From positions 106,486 through 170,485 of the forward strand of contig NZ_JASBTN010000001.1 in the NCBI RefSeq assembly GCF_030148435.1: a stretch of 64,000 bases of DNA. Direction: 5' to 3'. Made by a program: the position numbers and the translations under genes. This DNA is from Aliiroseovarius sp. (GTDB lineage Bacteria; Pseudomonadota; Alphaproteobacteria; Rhodobacterales; Rhodobacteraceae). Position 1 is the stretch's first letter. Each line of letters begins with the position of its first letter. The notes beneath the pieces are model-generated. The model was not told the DNA's origin, made no database searches, and saw nothing but the letters and a program-made list of their open reading frames with translations. Below are positions 45,323 to 53,912 of the stretch, in pieces.

Positions 45323-47116
45323 ATGGCCAATCGGGACGCACAAGAGGCCCAGGAACGGGAAAAGTCGAAACGCATTGGTGCGCTCCGCGGGCTGTGGCCC
45401 TTCATGCGTCCGCATCGCCTGATGATATTTGCCGCCTTTCTGGCGCTGGTCTTTACCTCTGCCATCTCGCTGATCCTGCCAATCGCAGTGCGACGGGTAA
45501 TCGACGGGTTCGGCGAATCGACCGCCGAACTGCTGGACAGGTATTTCCTGTTTGCCCTGGCCGTGGCCGGGGCGCTCGCCGTGGGCACCGGGCTGCGCTA
45601 CTACCTTGTGACGCGCCTGGGCGAACGGGTCGTGGCCGACATCCGCAAGGCCGTGTTCGACCGCGTCATCGGCATGTCGCCCACCTTCTTCGAGCGCATC
45701 ATGACCGGCGAGGTGCTGAGCCGCATCACCACCGACACCACGCTGATCCTGTCGGTGATCGGCTCGTCGGTATCCGTTGCCCTGCGCAACGTGTTCATCT
45801 TCCTGGGCGGCATGGTGCTGATGTTTCTGACCTCGGCCAAGCTGACGGGGATGGTTCTGTTGATCGTGCCCGCCGTGGTGGTGCCGATCATCATCCTGGG
45901 CCGCCGCATGCGCGTTCTGTCCCGCGAGAACCAGGACTGGATCGCCAAGAGTTCGGGCAATGCGTCCGAGGCGCTGCTGTCGGTGCAGACGGTGCAGGCC
46001 TTTACCCATGAAGACCTGTCGCGCGCCGAGTTTTCGGACGTGACGGAAAAGAGCTTCGTCGCAGCGCGCAAGCGCATCACCACCCGCTCCGTCATGACGG
46101 TGATCGTCATTGCGCTGATTTTCTCCGGCGTGGTTGGCGTCTTGTGGATCGGCATGCGCGATGTGACTGCGGGCAATGTCTCGATCGGCGCACTGGTGCA
46201 ATTCGTGATCTACGCCGTGATGGTCGCAGGTGCCGTGGGCGCTCTGTCCGAAATCTGGTCGGAATTGCAACGTGCAGCAGGGGCCACGGAACGTCTGGTC
46301 GAGCTTCTGAACGCCGAGGACAACGTGCAGGACCCGGCCCAGCCGAAATCCATCACCGCGCGCCCGGCCGGGGGGGTCAGCTTCAACAACGTCACGTTCC
46401 ACTACCCGGCGCGTCCCGATGCGCCCGCGCTGCATGAAATCAACCTCAAGATCGCGCCGGGCGAGACAGTGGCGCTGGTCGGCCCTTCCGGCGCCGGCAA
46501 GTCGACGATCATTCAACTGATGCAGCGTTTCTATGATCCGGATCAGGGCAGCGTGACCCTGGACGGGGTGGACCTGAGCGAGATGCGCCGCGACGACTTC
46601 CGCCAGTACATGGCGCTGGTGCCGCAAGACGCGGTGATCTTCGCCACCTCGGCCCGCGAGAACATCCGCTTCGGTCGCCCCGAGGCTTCGGATGCCGAGG
46701 TCGAGGCCGCCGCCATGGCCGCCGCCGCGCATGAGTTCCTGGCCAAGCTGCCCGAGGGCTATGACACTTTCGTCGGCGAACGCGGTGTGATGCTGTCGGG
46801 CGGGCAGAAACAGCGCATCGCCATCGCCCGCGCCATCCTGCGCGACACGCCGGTGCTGTTGCTGGACGAGGCGACCAGCGCGCTGGACGCCGAAAGCGAA
46901 CGCCTTGTGCAGCACGCGGTTGACGCCTTGGCCCAGGACCGCACCACCGTGATCGTAGCCCACCGCCTGGCCACGGTGAAGAAGGCCGACCGAATCGTCG
47001 TCTTCGACGAGGGGCGTATCGTCGCACAGGGCACCCATGACGAGCTGGTGACGCAGGGCGGGCTCTATGCACGTTTGGCAAAACTGCAATTCACCGAAGG
47101 ACTTGCCGCCGAGTAA
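45323..47116 (+). CDS. MsbA-like ABC exporter (fused permease-ATPase)
   Basis: 597 residues from the ATG at 45323 (AAAGGAG upstream). Six membrane segments (about residues 30-310) with the intracellular coupling helix regions precede one nucleotide-binding domain: Walker A GPSGAGKST, Q-loop VPQDAVIF, signature LSGGQKQR, Walker B VLLLDEATSALD. It works as a homodimer. The group includes lipid A and multidrug exporters and related half-transporters. No partner gene reveals its cargo. Confidence 0.9.
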   Translation: MANRDAQEAQEREKSKRIGALRGLWPFMRPHRLMIFAAFLALVFTSAISLILPIAVRRVIDGFGESTAELLDRYFLFALAVAGALAVGTGLRYYLVTRLGERVVADIRKAVFDRVIGMSPTFFERIMTGEVLSRITTDTTLILSVIGSSVSVALRNVFIFLGGMVLMFLTSAKLTGMVLLIVPAVVVPIIILGRRMRVLSRENQDWIAKSSGNASEALLSVQTVQAFTHEDLSRAEFSDVTEKSFVAARKRITTRSVMTVIVIALIFSGVVGVLWIGMRDVTAGNVSIGALVQFVIYAVMVAGAVGALSEIWSELQRAAGATERLVELLNAEDNVQDPAQPKSITARPAGGVSFNNVTFHYPARPDAPALHEINLKIAPGETVALVGPSGAGKSTIIQLMQRFYDPDQGSVTLDGVDLSEMRRDDFRQYMALVPQDAVIFATSARENIRFGRPEASDAEVEAAAMAAAAHEFLAKLPEGYDTFVGERGVMLSGGQKQRIAIARAILRDTPVLLLDEATSALDAESERLVQHAVDALAQDRTTVIVAHRLATVKKADRIVVFDEGRIVAQGTHDELVTQGGLYARLAKLQFTEGLAAE

Positions 47117-47221
47117 GCCCCGGTTTCCACGTTACGTCAGACTTGCGCGTCTGGGGCGAAGGCCCCACACTCCAACCCCAACAACCGCCCGAAAACAACG
47201 GGCCAGGGGAGGGAGTGAGCC

Positions 47222-49114
47222 ATGTTTCCGTTCAATTCAGCGGCCGACCGGGACGCCGTTGCCAGTGAAATGCCGTGGGAGAAGCGTGAGAAGCCGGTCA
47301 CGATGTATGGCCGTCTGAAGAAAACCGCTGACGAACACGGGTCGCGCCCGGCCGTGTCCTATCAGATCACCTCGGGCCCGACCGATGCGGTCGAGACCGT
47401 CACCTGGCAGGACATGCATGATCGCTCGGTTCAGGCGGCGAACCTGTTCCGCGCACTGGGGGTGGGTGAAACGGATGTCGTTGCCTACCTGCTTCCCAAT
47501 GCGAACGAGACCTTCTATGCCCTGCTGGGCGGGTCCATTGCCGGGATCGTCAACCCGATCAACCCGCTGCTGAATGCCGAACAGGTCGCGGGCATTCTGC
47601 GCGAGACCGGCGCCAAGGTGCTGGTCACGCTGAAGAGCTTCCCCAAGACCGAAGTGGCCCAACTGGCTGCCGAAGCGGTCAAGATGGCACCGAATGTCAA
47701 AACGGTGCTGGAGATCGACCTCAACCGTTACCTGAGCTTCCCGAAAAACTGGATCGTGCCGCTGATCCGGCCGAAGAACCCGGTCGGCCACAGCGCCCGG
47801 GTCCTGGACTTCAACGCCGAAATGGCCAGGCAGAACACCACGCTGGATTTCGAAGACAGCCAGATCGACCGCGTCTGCGCCTATTTTCACACCGGCGGCA
47901 CCACCGGCACACCCAAGGTCGCGCAGCACACCTATGGCGGCATGATGTACAACGGTTGGCTGGGCGCGAACCTGCTGTTCAACGCCGAAGACGTGATCAT
48001 CTGCCCGCTGCCCCTGTTCCACGTCTTCGCGGTGCAGGTCATCTTCATGGCCGGGATCACCTCGGGCTGCCACATGGTCTTTCCGACGCCTGCGGGCTAT
48101 CGCGGGGACGGGGTGTTCGACAATTTCTGGAAGCTGGTCGAACGCTACAAGGTCAGCTTCGTGATCACCGTGCCCACCGCCATCGCCGCCCTGATGCAGC
48201 GCCCTGTGGATGCGGATGTATCCTCGCTCAAGGTCGCTTTCTCGGGCTCCGCGCCGCTGCCGGTCGAGCTTTACAACCGCTTTCAGGAAGCGACAGGCGT
48301 GACCATCGTCGAAGGCTACGGGCTGACCGAGGCGACCTGCCTTGTCAGCTGCAACCCGCCGGGCGGCAACAAGAAGGTGGGGTCCGTCGGCGTGCCGCTG
48401 CCCTATACGGATGTGAAGATCGCCAACTGCGACACCGAGGGCAATATCCTCGAAGAATGCGATGTCGATGTGGTGGGAGAGATCTGCGTTTCGAACCCCG
48501 GTGTCTTCGTCGGCAACACCTATACGGAGACCGAAAAGAACGCGGGCCTTTATGCGGGGGGAACCCACCTGCGGACCGGTGATCTGGGCCGTATGGACGA
48601 GGACGGGTACCTGTGGATCACGGGGCGTGCCAAGGATCTGATCATTCGCGGCGGGCACAATATCGATCCGGCCGAGATCGAAGAAGTGCTGGCCGGACAC
48701 GAGGCGGTCGCCTTCGTCGGCGCCATCGGCCAGCCCGACAGCTATTCGGGCGAGCTGCCCTGCGCCTATGTCGAACTGGTCGGCGGGGCCGAAGTCTCGG
48801 TCGATGAACTGATGGCCTATGCCAAGAAACACATCCACGAAAAGGCCGCCATGCCCAAGCATATCGAGGTATTGGACGAACTGCCCAAGACCGCCGTTGG
48901 AAAGGTCTTTAAACCCGATCTGCGCAAATCCGCGATTACCCGTGTCTACAACGCGGCGTTGGCCAAGGCGGGGCATCCGGCCGAGGTGGTCGAGGTGCTG
49001 GATGACAAGAAACGTGGTCTGGTAGCCCGTCTGCGTACCACCGGAGAGGTGGATTACGAGGCCGTCAGCCATACGTTGGGCGAGTTCACCCGGCCCTTCG
49101 AGTGGATGGAGTGA
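47222..49114 (+). CDS. Long acyl-CoA synthetase (AMP-binding)
   Basis: 630 residues: P-loop FHTGGTTGTPKVAQHTYGG, GYGLTEATC, LRTGDLGRMDEDGYLW, hinge GRAKDLIIRGGHNIDPAEIE and lysine loop PKTAVGKVFKPDLRK. About 80-120 residues longer than MatB-type enzymes, mainly in the N-terminal half. Likely activates a medium- or long-chain or aromatic acid to its CoA ester. It stands alone downstream of the exporter. Confidence 0.88.
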   Translation: MFPFNSAADRDAVASEMPWEKREKPVTMYGRLKKTADEHGSRPAVSYQITSGPTDAVETVTWQDMHDRSVQAANLFRALGVGETDVVAYLLPNANETFYALLGGSIAGIVNPINPLLNAEQVAGILRETGAKVLVTLKSFPKTEVAQLAAEAVKMAPNVKTVLEIDLNRYLSFPKNWIVPLIRPKNPVGHSARVLDFNAEMARQNTTLDFEDSQIDRVCAYFHTGGTTGTPKVAQHTYGGMMYNGWLGANLLFNAEDVIICPLPLFHVFAVQVIFMAGITSGCHMVFPTPAGYRGDGVFDNFWKLVERYKVSFVITVPTAIAALMQRPVDADVSSLKVAFSGSAPLPVELYNRFQEATGVTIVEGYGLTEATCLVSCNPPGGNKKVGSVGVPLPYTDVKIANCDTEGNILEECDVDVVGEICVSNPGVFVGNTYTETEKNAGLYAGGTHLRTGDLGRMDEDGYLWITGRAKDLIIRGGHNIDPAEIEEVLAGHEAVAFVGAIGQPDSYSGELPCAYVELVGGAEVSVDELMAYAKKHIHEKAAMPKHIEVLDELPKTAVGKVFKPDLRKSAITRVYNAALAKAGHPAEVVEVLDDKKRGLVARLRTTGEVDYEAVSHTLGEFTRPFEWME

Positions 49115-49206
49115 ACCGCCGGGCTGCGGCGATCTGCCCGGTCGCGACTTGATTGCGACGGAAACCTTTGCCACCCTTGGCATGTTGACAAAGCGGAGGG
49201 TGGCTC

Positions 49207-49716
49207 ATGTTTTTGACCAAGCTTGTTCGAAATGCAGTGGCGGTGGCCGTGGTTCTGGCCGCTCCTCTGGCAGCGTTCGCGCAGCCTTATGAGAACTACT
49301 ATTTCGGTCACAAGGCCTGGACGGTTCACGTTGTGACCTTTGGCGACAACTCACTGGCCTGCCGGGCCCGCGTCAGCGAGCCGGGGACCAGCTTTGCGAT
49401 CTGGGCGGACGGCTATTCGTCGGTCACGCTGGAGTTCCTGCGCTCCAACTGGGATTTCTACGAAGGGCGTGAGGACATCGTCGTGCAGATCGACCGGCGC
49501 GCCAGCTGGGATCTGACCGATGCGGACCTGTCCGGCGACCAGATCCTGTTCCAGCTGCCGGGCGGCAATGCCTCAGACCGGTTCCTGGACGAGATCGTGC
49601 GCGGCAACCAGGTCAAGCTGTATTCGAATGCGGGCGAGTTCGTGGAAGGCTGGTCGCTGGCAGGCAGCGCGGCCTCGATCGACAAGCTCATCGAGTGTAC
49701 CCGCCGCCTGCGCTGA
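49207..49716 (+). CDS. Secreted small protein of unknown function
   Basis: 169 residues with a Sec signal peptide (AVAVAVVLAAPLAAFA, cleavage before QPYENYYF). The mature region has two cysteines (SLACRAR and IECTRR) that could pair, and a tryptophan-rich middle (LEFLRSNWDFYEG). No family is recognised. It ends 99 bases before the convergent luxI. The interval carries a perfect hairpin at 49752-49766 (CGGCCA/TGGCCG). Confidence 0.75.
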   Translation: MFLTKLVRNAVAVAVVLAAPLAAFAQPYENYYFGHKAWTVHVVTFGDNSLACRARVSEPGTSFAIWADGYSSVTLEFLRSNWDFYEGREDIVVQIDRRASWDLTDADLSGDQILFQLPGGNASDRFLDEIVRGNQVKLYSNAGEFVEGWSLAGSAASIDKLIECTRRLR

Positions 49717-49815
49717 GGCGCAGACGGCAGGACGATTTCAAGGTATTCCCACGGCCAAACTGGCCGCAGGATGGCTGTTCGCCGGCCCGGCACAAACGGG
49801 GCCGGGCGCGCGGGG

Positions 49816-50403
49816 TCAGTGCATCTTGTCCGTCAGGTTGATCGACACGACCTGGTTGTCCACCCCGTCGATATGCATGACCCGGCCCGCCGCTTGCGCA
49901 TCAAGCTTGCAGCGGCGTGCCCAGCGTGGCCAGCTGGCCGGGATCAGTCCCAGCACCTGCGATGCGCCCAGTTCACGCGCGGATTTGGTCATTTCGGTGA
50001 TCAAATGCGCGTGGACCACCCGCCGGATCCGCTGCGGCGTGTCATGGGCGACGAAAACGCGGCTCGATTCCCAGATGTTTTCCGCCACCGGAGCCTCGTC
50101 ATAGAGCAGGTCCGAGGGGATCGAGTCCAGCAGCCCCCGCTGCGCGTCGCGGATCATATAGGTGTAGATGCCGCAACGTGCCGTGGTGGGTGTCAGGCGA
50201 ATGCCGGCCAGCACCTGGCCGAACTGATGCACCGCCACCCAACGGCTTGCGGGCGTGTCGTACTGGTCGAACTCCATGCCCATTGCCTCGGGCAGGTCCC
50301 AGTTGTTCTGAACAATGAATGACTGACGTCTAGCGCGAAGTAGATTCGCGAAAAGCTCGCCATGGTTGTGTATATTCTCGAAAGAGAGCGTCGTGGTCTG
50401 CAT
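49816..50403 (-). CDS. luxI: Acyl-homoserine-lactone synthase (LuxI family)
   Basis: 195 residues with the LuxI invariant set: R25/R26, F29, W35, D46, D49, R69, E112 and R115 (for example ARRQSFIV, NNWDLPEAMGMEFDQYD, GIRLTPT, WESSRVFV). There is a small insertion between R69 and E112. GGAGG lies seven bases before the ATG. It uses S-adenosylmethionine and acyl-ACP to make an AHL; the chain length cannot be predicted. It follows luxR by 67 bases on the same strand. Confidence 0.93.
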   Translation of the reverse strand: MQTTTLSFENIHNHGELFANLLRARRQSFIVQNNWDLPEAMGMEFDQYDTPASRWVAVHQFGQVLAGIRLTPTTARCGIYTYMIRDAQRGLLDSIPSDLLYDEAPVAENIWESSRVFVAHDTPQRIRRVVHAHLITEMTKSARELGASQVLGLIPASWPRWARRCKLDAQAAGRVMHIDGVDNQVVSINLTDKMH

Positions 50404-50470
50404 GGTTTAAGCCTCCAGCTTTGGTAAGGTTCCGGGTTCGGTCGTCCGTGGAAGGGTTCAGGCGCCCGGC

Positions 50471-51082
50471 TCAGATGAGCCGGTAATCCTTGGCGCGCTG
50501 AATGGCCTCCGCGGAGGTTCGAGCGAAGAGTTTGCGGCGCGCCGATGTCAGGCGCGCCTTGAGTGCGCTTTCAGAGATGCCCAGGCGTGCGGCTCCGGCG
50601 GCATATCGTTCGCCGGACCCCACGACTTTCAGCGCTTCGATCTCGGCCCCCGTCAGGTTGTCGGGCGGCTCGGTCTCGGTGTGGAGGCGAAGGATGATCC
50701 CGGAAAGTTCGGCGATCTCCTCGTCCGTGAATTCCCGGTCCGCCCTTGCGATCCCCGCCACGGTGCGGGACGTCATCGGCCCGCAGGAGATCGAGACCCC
50801 ATAGACGAGCCCGAATTTCCGGGCCTCGGCCATGATGTCGAACGGATCCGGGATGTCGATATCGCTCCACCGTGTGGCTCCGGTGCGCGATATCCCCCAG
50901 GCAATCAGTGGGTCACGCAGCGCATAGGCGTGCTGCGTGTAGTGGTCCGTCCAGGCCTGTGGGTAGGTCTGGAAGGTCATCAGCGGGGCGGCAAAACGAA
51001 TGTGAAGACCGACGAAATAGCCCTTCGGGGCCAATTCGCCCAGTTCGTTGGTCAGGTCCTCTATGTTCAGATTTTTCCCCAT
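50471..51082 (-). CDS. luxR: AHL-responsive LuxR-family regulator
   Basis: 203 residues. The autoinducer-binding domain keeps W44, Y48, D57, P58 and W72 (WTDHY, RDPLIAWG, ATRW). The C-terminal HTH (LTGAEIEALKVVGSGERYAAGAARLGISESALKARLTSARRKL) is present but the first helix diverges from the usual LTxRExEVL. It is upstream of luxI in one operon, so positive or negative feedback on luxI is expected. A dyad resembling a lux box lies 111 bases upstream. Confidence 0.92.
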   Translation of the reverse strand: MGKNLNIEDLTNELGELAPKGYFVGLHIRFAAPLMTFQTYPQAWTDHYTQHAYALRDPLIAWGISRTGATRWSDIDIPDPFDIMAEARKFGLVYGVSISCGPMTSRTVAGIARADREFTDEEIAELSGIILRLHTETEPPDNLTGAEIEALKVVGSGERYAAGAARLGISESALKARLTSARRKLFARTSAEAIQRAKDYRLI

Positions 51083-51192
51083 GATGGTTAAAGTCTAGGG
51101 ACCATCGTGGAAGGGGCACAACCATAAATTGCGAGTTGACGCTGCGGATTCGACAGGAAATCGCAAACCTGAAAAATGTGTGTTTTTTTGAA

Positions 51193-51210
51193 CCTAACTT
51201 AAAAGCTAGG
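51193..51210. promoter_or_regulatory. lux-box-like dyad upstream of luxR
   Basis: CCTAACTTAAAAGCTAGG: 14 of 18 positions agree with the reverse complement. Its size and CCT/AGG ends suit a LuxR-family operator. Candidate for autoregulation of luxR-luxI. Confidence 0.45.
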
Positions 51211-51214
51211 GTTG

Positions 51215-51240
51215 TGTGGATAAGTTTCAACTTATCCACA
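51215..51240. promoter_or_regulatory. Inverted pair of consensus DnaA boxes
   Basis: TGTGGATAAGTT and AACTTATCCACA are perfect inverted 12-bp arms around TC. Each arm contains the exact consensus DnaA box TTATCCACA. It may bind DnaA as a dimer or simply form a hairpin upstream of luxR. Confidence 0.6.
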
Positions 51241-51603
51241 GCGTTAAGGAAGGGTTCCCAAATTGCCTGTCTATTAAGATAGGTTAACAGGCCGAATCAT
51301 ATCCATTTTGCGAATGGGGTCAGGCAAGACTTTCTGCAATTTATGGTTGATGTCGGCGGCTGCTCCAGCACCTTCCGGAATACCGCCCTGGTGGTATTGC
51401 GACCATTGCTGCGGATTACATGATCGTCCGTCCGGACCCGGATGAGGCGCATCGTGAGATCAAGTAGGAACCGGCAGCGACCTTGAAGCCATTCCCCATG
51501 TCGCAAATTGTACGCGGAGTATTCCACGTGATACCGGAAGCTGTGAGTTTGGGGTGGTAACTTCACCATGCCCGTCGACTGACAGCGCGCATTTTTGCTT
51601 GCC

Positions 51604-51650
51604 AAAGCGTTTCTACTTGAACCTGAGACAGGTTTTTCTCGAAACGCTTT
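51604..51650. other. Nested hairpin, possible small RNA or control element
   Basis: Outer 10-bp arms AAAGCGTTTC/GAAACGCTTT (51604-51613/51641-51650) enclose a 5-bp stem ACCTG/CAGGT (51621-51625/51629-51633). No run of T follows on either side, so it is not a standard terminator. Confidence 0.45.
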
Positions 51651-51839
51651 AGGTGGGCGGGCTGGCGGGCGATGTGAAATGGCACCAGGCCAAGTTCGTA
51701 AAAGAGCATTCAGCAGAGTTTGTACGGGATTTGTACCGATAGTTGCTGTGTTGTGCTGCAAGTTCCGGTGGTTTCGGGCGAAATCCGCCCCCAAGATGCC
51801 CTGGTGGTGCGGAAAAGCTGTTGGTTTTCAAATGGGGGA

Positions 51840-51914
51840 TGGTGCCGCAGGGGAGGATTGAACTCCCGACCTCACCCTTACCAAGGGTGCGCTCTACCAC
51901 TGAGCTACTGCGGC
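51840..51914 (-). tRNA. tRNA-Thr (anticodon GGT)
   Basis: 75 nt including an encoded CCA. The acceptor stem GCCGCAG/CTGCGGC, D stem GCTC/GAGC, anticodon stem CACCC/GGGTG with loop TTGGTAA, and T stem GGGAG/CTCCC all pair perfectly. The anticodon GGT reads ACC/ACU threonine codons. Confidence 0.96.
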
Positions 51915-51999
51915 GGCGTGAGCGGGTATCTAGCTCCCCCGGCGCAGGGATGCAAGCGCAATCTGGACCCTTTTTTCACTCTGGGGTACAGAAGGGTTC

Positions 52000-52149
52000 A
52001 TGAGCACATTCGACAAACCGAAAAAGCCAGTAAAACAAGCGCAATCGCGTGAGGATCGCCTGAAGGCGGCGTTGAAGGCCAACATGGGGCGGCGCAAGGC
52101 GCAGGCCCGCGTGCGCGCGGATAAACCGGATAACAGCAAAGAAGAGTGA
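52000..52149 (+). CDS. 49-residue basic protein upstream of murA
   Basis: The frame from ATG 52000 to TGA 52149 encodes a lysine/arginine-rich protein beginning MSTFDKPKKPVKQ and containing SREDRLKAALKANMGRRK, ending KPDNSKEE. GAAGGG lies a few bases upstream. It ends 9 bases before murA, so the two are probably cotranscribed. Small basic proteins of this look appear ahead of murA in related organisms from memory; the function is unknown. Confidence 0.65.
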   Translation: MSTFDKPKKPVKQAQSREDRLKAALKANMGRRKAQARVRADKPDNSKEE

Positions 52150-52158
52150 GGCAGGTTA

Positions 52159-53424
52159 ATGGATTCGATTGTGGTGACGGGCGGCGGCGAGCTGCAGGGA
52201 GAAATTCCGATCGCGGGGGCCAAGAACGCCTGCCTGACGCTGATGCCGGCCACGCTTCTGAGCGAGGAACCGCTGACGCTGACCAATGCGCCGCGCCTGT
52301 CGGACATCAAGACGATGACGATGCTGCTGGAAAGCCTGGGTGCGGAAGCAACCGCGATGCAGGGTGGCCAGGTGCTCGCCATGTCCAGCCACGACCTGAC
52401 CTCGTCCCACGCGGATTATGATATCGTGCGCAAGATGCGTGCCTCCAACCTGGTGCTTGGCCCGCTTCTGGCGCGCATGGGCCACGCCGAGGTCTCGCTG
52501 CCCGGCGGCTGTGCCATTGGCGCGCGCCCGATGGACCTGCACATTCACGGGCTCGAGGCGCTGGGGGCCGAGATCGAGCTGCGGGACGGTTATTTGCACG
52601 CCAAGGCGCCGCGCGGCCTCAAAGGGGCAGAGATCAAGCTGAGTTTCGCGTCCGTCGGGGCGACCGAGAATATCCTGATGGCTGCGACGCTGGCCAAGGG
52701 CACCACCGTGATCCGCAATGCCGCGCGTGAGCCGGAGATCGTTGATCTGGCCACCTGCCTGCGTGCCATGGGCGCGCAGATCGAGGGCGACGGCACCCCG
52801 GAAATCGTTGTGCAGGGCGTCGACCGCCTGCATGGCGCCACCCACCAGGTTGTCACCGACCGGATCGAACTGGGCACCTACATGTTGGCCCCGGCCATCG
52901 CCGGGGGCGAAGTCGAATGTCTGGGTGGCAAGATCGAGCTGGTCTCGGCATTCTGCGAGAAGCTGGAGGCGGCGGGCATCCATGTCGAGGAAACCGCGCG
53001 CGGTCTGAAAGTAGCGCGCAAGAACGGGCGCGTGCGCGCGGTGGACGTGACCACCGAACCCTTCCCGGGCTTCCCCACCGACCTGCAGGCGCAGATGATG
53101 GCCATGCTCTGCACCGCCGAGGGCACCAGTGTGCTGCACGAAACCATTTTCGAAAATCGCTTCATGCACGCCCCGGAACTGACCCGGATGGGCGCCGACA
53201 TCGAAGTGCACGGTGGCACGGCAACTGTGCACGGGGTCGACAAGCTCAAGGGGGCGCCGGTGATGGCGACGGACTTGCGGGCCTCGATCTCGCTAATTCT
53301 GGCCGGCATGGCGGCCGAAGGCGAAACCGTGGTCAGCCGCGTCTATCACCTTGATCGCGGCTATGAACAGGTTGTGCGCAAACTGTCCTCCATCGGGGCG
53401 AAAATCGAACGGATCAAGGAGTGA
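52159..53424 (+). CDS. murA: UDP-N-acetylglucosamine 1-carboxyvinyltransferase
   Basis: 421 residues, the normal MurA length. K22 (AKNACL) and catalytic C118 in [16 protein letters not shown] (fosfomycin target) are in place, with the C-terminal [16 protein letters not shown] loop. It transfers enolpyruvate from PEP to UDP-GlcNAc, the first committed step of peptidoglycan synthesis. Confidence 0.96.
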   Translation: MDSIVVTGGGELQGEIPIAGAKNACLTLMPATLLSEEPLTLTNAPRLSDIKTMTMLLESLGAEATAMQGGQVLAMSSHDLTSSHADYDIVRKMRASNLVLGPLLARMGHAEVSLPGGCAIGARPMDLHIHGLEALGAEIELRDGYLHAKAPRGLKGAEIKLSFASVGATENILMAATLAKGTTVIRNAAREPEIVDLATCLRAMGAQIEGDGTPEIVVQGVDRLHGATHQVVTDRIELGTYMLAPAIAGGEVECLGGKIELVSAFCEKLEAAGIHVEETARGLKVARKNGRVRAVDVTTEPFPGFPTDLQAQMMAMLCTAEGTSVLHETIFENRFMHAPELTRMGADIEVHGGTATVHGVDKLKGAPVMATDLRASISLILAGMAAEGETVVSRVYHLDRGYEQVVRKLSSIGAKIERIKE

Positions 53425-53429
53425 CCGGG

Positions 53430-53909
53430 ATGGTCGAAGACGCGCGGTTCGAAGACGGCGGCGAGGAGCCGCTGCGCCTGATGGCGGTGGATGCGGATGA
53501 CCTGCAGGTTGTCTCGTCGCTGGTGCAGGATGCGGTGTTTCCGATCACCGAAATGGCCTGGCATCCAGGCCAGCGCCGCTTTGCCCTATTGCTCAACCGC
53601 TTTCGTTGGGAGGACAAGCCGGCGGCAGACCATCGGGGCCGCGCGGTAGAACGGGTCCAATCGACGCTTGTCATCGGTGATGTTGAAAAAGTGCAATCCC
53701 AAGGGGTGGATCGCAGCGACAAGGACATGGTTTTGTCGCTTTTGTCCATCTCGTTCGTGCCCGGAGAGGACGGTACCGGCCGCGTCGAACTGACGCTTGC
53801 CGGCGATGGCGCCATCGCGCTGGAGGTCGAGGCGCTGGATGTCACCTTGCGTGACGTGACCCGCCCCTATATTGCGCCCTCCAAGCACACGCCCGAACAT
53901 CCGGAGTAA
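53430..53909 (+). CDS. DUF2948-family protein
   Basis: 159 residues from the ATG at 53430, with AAGGAG eight bases upstream; a GTG at 53421 overlaps that site and is rejected. Recognised as DUF2948 from PLRLMAVDADDLQVVSSLVQDAV and AWHPGQRRFALLLNRFRWE. It sits between murA and hisD as in many alphaproteobacteria. Function is not known. Confidence 0.88.
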   Translation: MVEDARFEDGGEEPLRLMAVDADDLQVVSSLVQDAVFPITEMAWHPGQRRFALLLNRFRWEDKPAADHRGRAVERVQSTLVIGDVEKVQSQGVDRSDKDMVLSLLSISFVPGEDGTGRVELTLAGDGAIALEVEALDVTLRDVTRPYIAPSKHTPEHPE

Positions 53910-53912
53910 GCC

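Larger units (their letters stand above)
51083..51839. other. 757-bp gene-free region upstream of luxR, rich in dyads
   Basis: No reading frame with a ribosome site and a plausible composition. Contents, left to right: luxR promoter region, lux-box-like dyad (51193-51210), inverted DnaA boxes (51215-51240), hairpin (51265-51292), and nested hairpin (51604-51650). Composition is less GC-rich than its neighbours. It ends at tRNA-Thr. Confidence 0.6.

Noticed and set aside
51274..51287. CtrA-like TTAA-N6-TTAA
   Set aside because: CtrA sites need a 7-base spacer; here it is 6, and the bases are part of a hairpin.
51297..51794. 165-residue minus-strand frame upstream of tRNA-Thr
   Set aside because: No ribosome site, odd composition and overlap with the nested hairpin.
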